Below, piece after piece: positions 6,634 to 13,574 of a stretch of DNA of 14,024 nt. Each line of letters begins with the position of its first letter. Positions within the stretch are counted from its first letter, which is position 1. The stretch is taken from the NCBI GenBank assembly GCA_033722075.1, contig JAWVZU010000078.1, forward strand, positions 1 through 14,024, given 5' to 3'. Both the position numbers and the translations under genes were made by a program. The notes beneath the pieces are model-generated. The model was not told the DNA's origin and searched no databases. It worked only from the letters and a program-made list of their open reading frames with translations. The DNA comes from JAWVZU01 sp033722075 (lineage in GTDB: Bacteria; Pseudomonadota; Gammaproteobacteria; Xanthomonadales; SZUA-38).

Positions 6634-6989
6634 CGACGGGCTCATGTTGGTGAAGGGCAGCACCGCGACGGAGGGCTCGGCCTCGACGTCTTCGCACTTC
6701 ACGATCTCGCTGGCCGCCAGGGTTGCCTCGGCACCGGCATCGAAATCGACTTCCTCGTCGGACACCGACTCGGGCCTGGCGCTCGAATCTACGATGGCCG
6801 GCCCTGGCCCCCCACCTGCTGCCAGGCCAGCAGGCCGGCGACGACCACCGGCAGCGCCACAATGGCCACGTCGAGCTTGCGCCCGGTGCGAGCCTGCAGC
6901 GGCGACGCCGCTTCCGGGCCGGTGTCTCGTTTCAGGCCCTCCGGCGTCAGCTCGTAGATCCAGCCGATCGCCACCGCCGGGACGTGGAA
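6634..6989 (-). pseudogene. Remnant of a TolB-like/TPR signalling protein (N-terminal half)
   Basis: On the minus strand, 6989-6792 encodes FHVPAVAIGWIYELTPEGLKRD, then TGRKLDVAIVAL and a hydrophobic segment. The ELTPEGLKR...TGRKLD pattern is typical of membrane proteins with a cytoplasmic start, one TM, a TolB-like domain and TPRs, often annotated as adenylate cyclase-like or winged-helix regulators. That frame stops at a TAG (6791-6789); the homology continues in another frame as an acidic linker and SVAVLPFTNMSPS (6672-6634), the first strand of the TolB-like domain. It then breaks off. The beginning, the rest of the TolB domain and all TPRs are missing, and at least one frameshift is present. 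It lies between two intact genes. Confidence 0.75.
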
Positions 6990-7028
6990 GCGCTGTGGGG
7001 TCCGTGCTCGGCAGCCACCCTAACCCGC

Positions 7029-7049
7029 AGAGAGAGACCGTCTCTCTCT
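7029..7049 (-). terminator. GA/TC palindrome after the DHH phosphoesterase gene
   Basis: A perfect 9-bp inverted repeat of alternating AG/CT (7029-7037 with 7041-7049) around a 3-nt loop, 16 nt beyond the DHH stop codon. Its position suggests a transcription stop for the minus-strand gene, but no T tract follows on either strand, so intrinsic terminator function is uncertain. Confidence 0.45.
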
Positions 7050-7064
7050 CGGAAATAGGGTCGC

Positions 7065-7997
7065 TCAGCCGATGGTGGTGAGCTGCTTGATCAACTCCTG
7101 CTTGACCCGCTCGGAGTCCTCTGTGGGGATCTGGCAGGTCCCGGCAAAGCGGTGTCCGCCGCCGCCCCGGGCGAGACACAGCTCACCGATGTTGGTTTTG
7201 CAGGTGCGGTTGTAGATGGATGCCCCGATTGCAAACACGGTCGTCTGCTTGTCCACGCCCCACAGGACATGCATGGAGACATTGCACTGGGGATAAAGCG
7301 CATAGATCACGAATCGATTGCCGGCGTAGATGACCTCTTCGTCGCGCAGGTCCAGAACCACCAGGTTGTCGTGAACCTCGGCACAGCGGTGGAGCTGCTC
7401 CTTGAACTTGTCCTGGTGCGCGAAGTAAAGCTCCTTGCGCTCCCGGACATCGGGCATATCGAGAATTTCGTCGATGTTGTGATCGCGGCAGGCGCTGATC
7501 AGTTGCATCATCAGGTCGTAGTTGGAAATGCGAAAATCCTTGAAGAGACCCAGCCCGGTGCGCGAATCCATCAGGAAACTCAGGAGCACCCAGTCCTCCG
7601 GGAAGAGAACGTCCTCCTCGCTGAAGTGGGCCGAGTCGGCCTTGTCCACCTGGACCATCAGGCCCTCGGGAATATTCGTAAACCGGTCCCGGCCGCCGTA
7701 ATGCTCGAACACGACCCGCGCTGCCGAGGGCGCGTCCGGATCGATGATGTAGTTGTCTGCCTTGGCACCGCCAGTGCGAGTGATTTCCGACGAATGGTGA
7801 TCGAAGCAGAGGTGGCAACTGGGCACGTAGGGCAGATTTGTGGTGATGTCATTGGGTCCGATGTCGACCTTCCCATCCTGCATGTCCTTCGGATGCACGA
7901 AGACGATCTCATCGACCAGGTCGAGTTCCTTCAGCAGCACGGCGCAAACCAGGCCATCGAAATCGCTGCGGGTTACGAGTCGAAACTTGTCAGCCAT
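7065..7997 (-). CDS. DHH/DHHA1 family phosphoesterase
   Basis: A 310-aa cytoplasmic phosphoesterase. Motifs in order: RSDFDG (metal ligands D12, D14), FDHHSS with the DHH signature at 66-68, VDKAD (D118, D121), and the DHHA1 substrate-binding loop GGGGHRFAG (278-286). Relatives hydrolyse pAp, short oligonucleotides, cyclic dinucleotides or polyphosphate with manganese. This protein has only DHH and DHHA1, with no CBS, GGDEF or TM domains, so NrnA-like or related activity is possible, but the substrate cannot be assigned. The ATG at 7997 has an AGGGG upstream at good spacing. It stands alone between two decayed TolB-like gene fragments. Confidence 0.88.
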   Translation of the reverse strand: MADKFRLVTRSDFDGLVCAVLLKELDLVDEIVFVHPKDMQDGKVDIGPNDITTNLPYVPSCHLCFDHHSSEITRTGGAKADNYIIDPDAPSAARVVFEHYGGRDRFTNIPEGLMVQVDKADSAHFSEEDVLFPEDWVLLSFLMDSRTGLGLFKDFRISNYDLMMQLISACRDHNIDEILDMPDVRERKELYFAHQDKFKEQLHRCAEVHDNLVVLDLRDEEVIYAGNRFVIYALYPQCNVSMHVLWGVDKQTTVFAIGASIYNRTCKTNIGELCLARGGGGHRFAGTCQIPTEDSERVKQELIKQLTTIG

Positions 7998-8141
7998 GTC
8001 ATCCCCTGTGAATGCTGTCGAGGCGAGGGTCTCGCCACGCCGGTTCGGCGATCCAGGACTACCTTTATCCGGACCATCCGCGCTCGAAGTTGACGAAAGT
8101 TACCAAATCTGCGCCGCCCGGGCGAGCCTCTTGGACATACA

Positions 8142-8421
8142 GCCCAGTTCATGGGCGATCTCACGAAGCTGCTTGTCGCTATCCCGGTAAACCTCTACAG
8201 AGGTCTGAGAGATGACCGTGAGACCGCCGATTCGGGTCATTAACTTCAACAGGTCCTTGTGGATGCCGGTGGCCAGAAACGCGCTATTTTCTGTCCCCTC
8301 GTGGTTTGGCGATGGGAGAGCCAGGTGTCCGACTTTCAAAAATGCGCTGTGTGACGCTGTAGGAGACCAGCACGAAACCCGCCAGAAGTAGTGCCAGGAG
8401 GAAATGATCTCTCACCGTCAG
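8142..8421 (-). pseudogene. Second TolB-like/TPR protein remnant (TM plus TolB fragment)
   Basis: On the minus strand, 8421-8317 encodes LTVRDHFLLALLLAGFVLVSY and following residues, a membrane segment. In another frame, 8291-8142 encodes ENSAFLATGIHKDLLKLMTRI, GGLTVISQTSVEVYRD and LREIAHELG. This matches the TolB-like domain pattern of the same protein class (commonly xxEYFADGIHDDLLxxLxxI...LxVISRTSVxxYRD...LREIxxELG). The IAVLPFxN strand expected between the two pieces is missing, the frame differs, and the sequence becomes unrelated after HELG. The TPR part is absent. It is therefore a broken, internally deleted gene. Confidence 0.72.
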
Positions 8422-8641
8422 GCGGTCGACGCTGTCTATAGCCAAACAGAGGCAGCAATTAGCGGTAGCAATAAAGCGCCTATCGGGATTATTCGTGGCG
8501 CTGGGACTGTTTTGCACCGCGGACAGTGGGGGGCAATACCAAGGGCGAAACGCGCCTCGGGGATCTCCGGGATGACCGCGCCGGTGGGTGTCCGGAATTG
8601 GATCTCCGGAAATGGATTTCCAGAATACAGAAATCGGGTGA
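8422..8641. other. Intergenic sequence downstream of the FG-GAP gene
   Basis: No gene is supported. It contains the inverted repeat GGAAAT (8608-8613) with ATTTCC (8616-8621) and a 10-nt direct repeat GGATCTCCGG (8560s and ~8600), 20-80 nt after the FG-GAP stop on the minus strand. No T tract makes it a clear terminator. The stretch upstream of the DHH gene (7998-8141) also shows nothing beyond the DHH ribosome binding site. Confidence 0.4.
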
Positions 8642-10177
8642 CTAGAGCGGCGGCTCGAAGCCATCCATGAACAGAAGCTCGCGTCGCTTACCAAACACGA
8701 CGTAGGTTGAGCCAGCGCGATCAAAGGAGGTCGCACCAATTAACATGTCGCTGACACCATCCGCATTGACGTCACCTGCTCCGGACACGGAAAGACCTGT
8801 GGAGAAATCGCTACTTGCGCCGTTCAGGATGAAGCCGCCATTGTCGGCGGCCAGGTCGCTTGCTTCTACCGGCATGCCGTCCTTCTTGCCGAAAACGACG
8901 AAGACCTTGCCATCGGGGTCGGCATTGGGGGATCCAACGAGAACGTCGTCAAGTCCGTCATCATTTACGTCGCCCGTCCCGGAGACCGCAAAACCGGAAG
9001 AATCGGAGAGCGCCGCACCGTTTATCACGAAGCCGCCCGCGCCCCCTGCGACGTCGCTCAGCTCAACGGGCGTCCCATCGACTTTGCCGAACACCACAAA
9101 ACTTTCGCCGGCATCGCTTATCCCGTTAGGGTCGCCACGATAGGCACCAATGATGACGTCATCGAAGCCGTCACCGTTGACATCACCTGCGCCTGAGACC
9201 GCCTCGCCGGCGCTGTCGCCCGAATCGATACCATTGATCACGAAGCCGCCTTTGCCGGTGGCCACATCGCCCAGATCTACGGGCGTTCCATCGGATTTCC
9301 CGAACACCACGTGGGCCTCTCCGGCAGCCGTGTTGCCGCCCGGATCCCCGCCACCGTTGCCCACGATAACGTCGTGCAGGCCATCGTTGTTCACATCTCC
9401 GGCACCTGAAACGGAAATCCCGGAGAAGTCGGCCTGATCAACGCCCCGCATAACGAAACCGCCAATTCCGCTGGCGACGTTTCCGAGTAGAACCTGGTCG
9501 CCGTCCGGCTTGCCGAATACTACATAACTCTCGCCGCCAGGCTCGGCACCGAAGGCTCCAATGACTAGATCGTCCAGGCCATCGCCGTTGACGTCGCCCG
9601 CACCGGAAACCGATCGACCGGAAAAGTCGAACGGCTCGATGCCGACAATCAGAAAACCACCGTTACCTAGGGCCACGTCGCTGAGCTCGACAGGGTTGCC
9701 ATCCACTTTTCCGAAGACGACGTAGCTCTGACCGCCAAAATCCTCGGCCTGGTAGGCCCCGATGATCACGTCATCAAGGCCGTCCCCGTTGACGTCACCG
9801 GCACCGGACACCGAGCGGCCGGCGTAGTCGCTCTCGTCGATGCCGTTCATAACGAAGCCCCCGCTACCGCCAGCAACATCGGCTAGCGACACGGGTGTAT
9901 TGTCTGCCTTACCAAACACCACGTAACTCTCGCCGGCTCGATTCCGGCCGCCGGGATCGGCAAAAGGACCGCCGATGATTACGTCACCGAGGCCGTCCCC
10001 GTTGACATCCCCGGCGCCGGAGACGGAGACGCTGGCAGCATCAAAGTCATCGATGCCGGAGATTCGGAAGCCGTTGCTGCCGAGGTCGCCAAGCTCTACC
10101 TGCCCCGACCCGTTTCCTGCAACGGTCATGAGCCCAAGGCCCAGCGCCAACGATTGCCACAAGATTGATCTGTGCAT
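8642..10177 (-). CDS. Secreted FG-GAP (integrin-alpha-like) seven-repeat propeller protein
   Basis: A 511-aa exported protein. The start at 10177 gives a signal peptide (MHRSILWQSLALGLGLMTVAG); the longer frame up to 10381 adds 68 residues unlike a secretion signal. The mature part is seven FG-GAP repeats of ~65-70 residues, each with GGFVxxGID, SVSGAGDVNGDGLDD (calcium-binding DxNxDGxxD loop), VIIGA and ESYVVFGKxDGTPVELSDVA. Seven such repeats form a seven-bladed beta-propeller of the integrin-alpha type. The repeats are also close at DNA level. The protein ends LLFMDGFEPPL, a DGFE tail shared with the protein at 11314-13563. Likely outside the cell or on the surface; binding partner unknown. 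No clear Shine-Dalgarno. It is separated by 213 nt from the upstream cluster and probably has its own promoter. Confidence 0.9.
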   Translation of the reverse strand: MHRSILWQSLALGLGLMTVAGNGSGQVELGDLGSNGFRISGIDDFDAASVSVSGAGDVNGDGLGDVIIGGPFADPGGRNRAGESYVVFGKADNTPVSLADVAGGSGGFVMNGIDESDYAGRSVSGAGDVNGDGLDDVIIGAYQAEDFGGQSYVVFGKVDGNPVELSDVALGNGGFLIVGIEPFDFSGRSVSGAGDVNGDGLDDLVIGAFGAEPGGESYVVFGKPDGDQVLLGNVASGIGGFVMRGVDQADFSGISVSGAGDVNNDGLHDVIVGNGGGDPGGNTAAGEAHVVFGKSDGTPVDLGDVATGKGGFVINGIDSGDSAGEAVSGAGDVNGDGFDDVIIGAYRGDPNGISDAGESFVVFGKVDGTPVELSDVAGGAGGFVINGAALSDSSGFAVSGTGDVNDDGLDDVLVGSPNADPDGKVFVVFGKKDGMPVEASDLAADNGGFILNGASSDFSTGLSVSGAGDVNADGVSDMLIGATSFDRAGSTYVVFGKRRELLFMDGFEPPL

Positions 10178-10217
10178 CGGTTGTACGTGCTGACTGATTG
10201 AGACAGGTCTGGCGCAT

Positions 10218-10223
10218 ATTATA
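10218..10223 (-). promoter_or_regulatory. Candidate -10 box of the FG-GAP gene
   Basis: A perfect TATAAT on the minus strand (10223 to 10218), 40 nt before the ATG. A -35 is not clear: TTGTAC (10241-10236) is only 12 nt away, too close. An activator-dependent promoter is possible. Confidence 0.4.
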
Positions 10224-10390
10224 GCGACAGCAGGAGTACAACGCGCCCCTCCGAAAGTATCCAGAAGCTCTGACTGACGCCTGAGGCGCTGGAACGGGAC
10301 ATAGAGGGCCGCCCAGGTTTGACTTGCATTCATTAGGCGTGAGGACGGCTCATGTCCCGAGGCGACAGTAGTCTTCGACAAAGCTTGCGC

Positions 10391-11305
10391 TCAGTCCCGC
10401 AACGGCAGGTAGGACCTCAGGTGGTGGATGGCGATGCCGCCGAATCCGGGCTCCGCGGCGTAGGCCTCGTGGACTTCCTCAAGGGCGCTTTCCATCGCAA
10501 GGCGGCCCTCCTCGAAAAAGGTCAGCTTGTCGAGATCGGCCGTGTCCGTTTCGACCCCGATGATCACCTTGCGGCCGAGCTTGCTCGCGAGGATCACCTC
10601 GTCGCCGGCGTGACGAATGATGCCGTCATTTCCGCCGGCCTCGTCCCGGTAGTCCATCAGGGCGACATAGTCGAAGGTGAGCTGCAAGGATTCGGCCAGC
10701 GTGCCCTCACCGTACTCCACCCGCTCGAACCAGAAGGGAATGGCGGCGCCGAGGATGAGATTGCCTACCTGCGCCCGCCACCGCGCAGCAGCGGCTGCGA
10801 ACCACTCCGAGACCTGCATCCGATCTTCATCCCACTCGTCCAGCGTGTAGGGCTCGATGTCCAGCTGGATCGCATCGAAGCGACCGTTCTCCGGCGCCGC
10901 CGCGTTGTAGTCCAGGACGCGTTGGAGCATGGCTCGGGCATCTTCGCTGTATTCCGGCATCACATACCGGTTGGTTTCGAGGTAAGCGGACCCGAGCAAC
11001 GCCTCCACCCGGAAGCCCTTATCACGCGCCGCGGCGATCAGCATTGCATAGCGTTCCGGTTCGTCGACGATCGGCGCGCGACCCTCGAAGGAATCGGCGT
11101 ACACGTAGAGGGTATTGAATCCATCGTCGGCAAGGCGATCGAGGACCTGCTCCCGCCAGCCGGCGTCATCGAGCAGCCGAAACGTATCGTTTTCCCAGAT
11201 CCAGATGGCCTTGATCGGCTCGGCGGCTGCCTGCGCAGTTACCATCGCCAGCAACAGCAATCCCGCCAGCAGGCGAGAAAGTGCGTGGCGCTCCAGGCGT
11301 TCCAT
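10391..11305 (-). CDS. Exported TIM-barrel protein, candidate GH18-like glycosidase
   Basis: 304 aa from the ATG at 11305; a GTG at 11317 would overlap the preceding stop (GTGA) and add four residues, also possible. A signal peptide (MERLERHALSRLLAGLLLLAMV...AQAAA) is followed by IKAIWIWE, typical of the first strand of a glycosidase-like barrel. FDAIQLDIEPY (~143-153) fits the GH18 pattern DxxDxDxE at the first Asp, the last Asp and the catalytic Glu, with Gln replacing the middle Asp. VALMDYRDEAGG (~214-225) resembles the GH18 MxYD strand. These matches are by eye; I do not recognise a named family and the substrate is unknown. Probably translated with the gene before it (8-nt gap from the ATG) and last in the cluster. 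Confidence 0.7.
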   Translation of the reverse strand: MERLERHALSRLLAGLLLLAMVTAQAAAEPIKAIWIWENDTFRLLDDAGWREQVLDRLADDGFNTLYVYADSFEGRAPIVDEPERYAMLIAAARDKGFRVEALLGSAYLETNRYVMPEYSEDARAMLQRVLDYNAAAPENGRFDAIQLDIEPYTLDEWDEDRMQVSEWFAAAAARWRAQVGNLILGAAIPFWFERVEYGEGTLAESLQLTFDYVALMDYRDEAGGNDGIIRHAGDEVILASKLGRKVIIGVETDTADLDKLTFFEEGRLAMESALEEVHEAYAAEPGFGGIAIHHLRSYLPLRD

Positions 11306-11313
11306 GAACAGCT

Positions 11314-13563
11314 TCACTCGAAGCCGTCACTGAACAGCTTGCGCGGATCACGCTCCAGGGCAGCGGATCCACCGTCACTTGAAGACGGCGCGCCCACGAG
11401 CACGCGATCTTCAAAAACGGCGACGGCCGCACCGAAGCCGGCCTGGCCCGACAGCGCGTCGATCCGATCCGGTTGCGGCGTGCCCTTCGCACTCAAGCCT
11501 TCCGCAACCTGATAAAGGAATACCGCGCCCCCGCTTCCGGCTCCGGGTGCGCCGACGGCGACCAGATCCTCGGCTGCGAAGACCGAAGCACCGAACTCGT
11601 GACCCGCGCCGCCTTCCGGATCCGACAAGCGGCGTGACTCCACGAAACTGGCGGAAGGATCGTACTGATAGACACTGCCTTGATCTGAAACGTCGCCCGG
11701 CGCACCGACCAGCAGGTTGCCGCCGACCAGCTGGACTGACTGACCGAATCTGGAACCTGTCGTTGACTGCGATCCGGTCACCGTACCGATAGAACTGAGA
11801 TTGCCCTGCAGAAGCTCGTACATCTGGGCCAGCCCCTGGGTGGCCTGGTTGATCGGCGAGTTTGGCGCACCGACCGCGACACGACCGTTCTCGACGGCTA
11901 CGGATGCACCAAATCGCTGGTTGGGTTGCGGGTCGAGCGGTTTCGCCTTGTCCATCTGCTTGAACGAGTCGCCATCGAATTCGAACACGTAAACGGCTCC
12001 CGAGCCGTTCGACTCGCCCTCGTCGTCCTCGGGCGCGCCAACCGCCAGCATCGTACCGTCCAGGGCGACAGAAGATCCAAAATCATCATTCAGATCTGAA
12101 CCTGTGCCCGTCAGCGCCTCCTTGAACTGCCAGTCCCTGCCCAACCGCTCGTAGATCGCCACCCGCAGGGGATTCCCAGCCTGCGCCTCGGATTCGGTGA
12201 TGAAACCCGGTGCCCCGACTGCCAGCATGGAGTCGTTCATTGCAACCGCTGATCCGAAATCGGACAGAACCACGTTTTGCGGCAGCTCCAGCGTCGAGTC
12301 GAGTACCGGTTCGCCTCCCTCGAGGTTGTAGAGATAGACCGCGCCCGTTCCGCCGGCTTCCGGCGCGCCGACCGCCATCATGTTCCCGGAGATCGCAACG
12401 GCCTCGCCGAAGCGGTCGCTGGTGGAGAGACCGGAGGGCGTCGGGACTTCCGTGATGGTGCCCACCCTGAGCGGTGAGGGATCGAGGCTGTCCACTACCG
12501 TGTCGCCGTCTGTGTCGGGATTCTGCGGATCCGTCCCGAGCACGAACTCCTCGGTGTTGGTCAGTCCGTCATCGTCATCGTCCCGGATGGCGTCCGTCGG
12601 GTCCGCCGGATCCAGGCCATTGGCGATCTCGTAGTCGTCGGGCAGGCTGTCCCCGTCGTCGTCGGTGTCCACCGCGTTGTCCAGGCCATCGCCGTCGATG
12701 TCCGGATCGCTGTTGTTGCCGATCCCGTCTCCGTCGGCGTCGCCCCATTCCCGGGGATCGTTCGGGAAGGCATCCACGAGGTCGGCCACCCGATCACCAT
12801 CCAGATCACGCGTGTCGAAACCCTGCGCCTGCTCGGCCGAGTAATTGCCCTGGGAATCCCGGGCCCGCCAAAAAAGGGTATGGCTGCCGAGCGAGACGGA
12901 AAAGATGTCGAACGAGTCTCGCGTGAAAGTGGCCGACCGGGCCAGGTCGACGTCCACCAGCGCTGTGTCGTTGCCGAGACCGAGTCCCGGATCGACATCG
13001 ACGAACGTCTCGATGCGATCCACAAAGGGGATCACCTGCGTATCGGCCGTGCCTGCCGCGGCGAAATAGGGCTGGCCAACGGGTGCCGACCAGTCAGCGC
13101 CGTCCTGCTGCGCGCGGAACGAGAAGACGTGGGCGCCAGGCGTACCATCCGGCACGAGACTGCCGACCGAAAGCAGTGCCGGTTCGCTGGACGAGGAGAC
13201 CGCCTGGCCTCCGCCTTCGCCCGGGTCCGCGTCGAAGAAGATCTCAACCGCAGTCACCCTGGACACGCTCATGGTGTCGGTCGTCCCGCCAGCCACCAGG
13301 AACGGCTGGGCAATCGCCGAAGACCAGGCGCCGAGATTGTCGCGCGTTCTGAAATAAAGCACATGGCTTCCCGGAGCCAGCGCGGTTAGGTCGACCGATT
13401 CGAGCAGCGTGGAAGCCTGGAACTCGCTCCCGGAGACGGTGATGGGAATACCGGAGCCTTCGGCGAGCGCCGCATTGTCGAAAAAGTATTCAGCCTCCGT
13501 GATCGACTGCGCGGATACTGCCCAAGCGCCGGCCAAGAGGACGAATCCAATGGCGAGTCGCAT
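11314..13563 (-). CDS. Secreted protein with three beta modules, thrombospondin-3 repeats and FG-GAP propeller
   Basis: A 749-aa exported protein. Signal peptide 1-18 (cleavage near VSA-QS). Three related ~75-residue modules follow (about 20-92, 102-168, 179-249), each with xxAExFFDxDPG near the start and GSHxLxFRxRDxxGxWS...QxF at the end. Residues ~250-362 are Asp-rich thrombospondin type 3 calcium repeats (DLDGDRVADLVDAFP, DADGDGIGNNSDPDIDGDG and similar). Residues ~383-740 hold seven FG-GAP-type repeats (FGxxVAxxxxxxAVGAP...GAVYLY), predicting a seven-bladed propeller. The C-terminus is KLFSDGFE. Probably cell-surface or released and calcium-stiffened; role unknown. The ATG at 13563 has an AGGGG 8 nt upstream and lies 11 nt after the preceding stop, so the genes are likely co-transcribed. 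Confidence 0.9.
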   Translation of the reverse strand: MRLAIGFVLLAGAWAVSAQSITEAEYFFDNAALAEGSGIPITVSGSEFQASTLLESVDLTALAPGSHVLYFRTRDNLGAWSSAIAQPFLVAGGTTDTMSVSRVTAVEIFFDADPGEGGGQAVSSSSEPALLSVGSLVPDGTPGAHVFSFRAQQDGADWSAPVGQPYFAAAGTADTQVIPFVDRIETFVDVDPGLGLGNDTALVDVDLARSATFTRDSFDIFSVSLGSHTLFWRARDSQGNYSAEQAQGFDTRDLDGDRVADLVDAFPNDPREWGDADGDGIGNNSDPDIDGDGLDNAVDTDDDGDSLPDDYEIANGLDPADPTDAIRDDDDDGLTNTEEFVLGTDPQNPDTDGDTVVDSLDPSPLRVGTITEVPTPSGLSTSDRFGEAVAISGNMMAVGAPEAGGTGAVYLYNLEGGEPVLDSTLELPQNVVLSDFGSAVAMNDSMLAVGAPGFITESEAQAGNPLRVAIYERLGRDWQFKEALTGTGSDLNDDFGSSVALDGTMLAVGAPEDDEGESNGSGAVYVFEFDGDSFKQMDKAKPLDPQPNQRFGASVAVENGRVAVGAPNSPINQATQGLAQMYELLQGNLSSIGTVTGSQSTTGSRFGQSVQLVGGNLLVGAPGDVSDQGSVYQYDPSASFVESRRLSDPEGGAGHEFGASVFAAEDLVAVGAPGAGSGGAVFLYQVAEGLSAKGTPQPDRIDALSGQAGFGAAVAVFEDRVLVGAPSSSDGGSAALERDPRKLFSDGFE

Positions 13564-13574
13564 TCGCGTGGCCC

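Noticed and set aside
7000..7179. Start of the long frame that includes the first TolB-like remnant (7179 downward)
   Set aside because: The first ~60 codons overlap the end of the DHH gene in another frame and are unrelated to the remnant; only the part below 6989 has family similarity.
8404..8670. An 88-codon plus-strand frame in the gap beside the FG-GAP gene
   Set aside because: It has a possible RBS-like AGGAGG just upstream but no recognisable family, runs opposite the TM part of the TolB-like remnant and into the end of the FG-GAP gene. Not supported enough to call.
8745..10100. Periodic ~200-bp DNA repeats as a CRISPR or satellite array
   Set aside because: The period matches the 65-70-residue FG-GAP protein repeats in one open frame; there is no short conserved repeat with unique spacers.
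10236..10241. TTGTAC as -35 for the FG-GAP gene
   Set aside because: Only 12 nt separate it from the TATAAT box, too short for sigma70.
10352..11512. A 386-codon plus-strand frame opposite the TIM-barrel gene
   Set aside because: Antisense shadow; it runs across two well-supported minus-strand genes and shows no domain or signal of its own.
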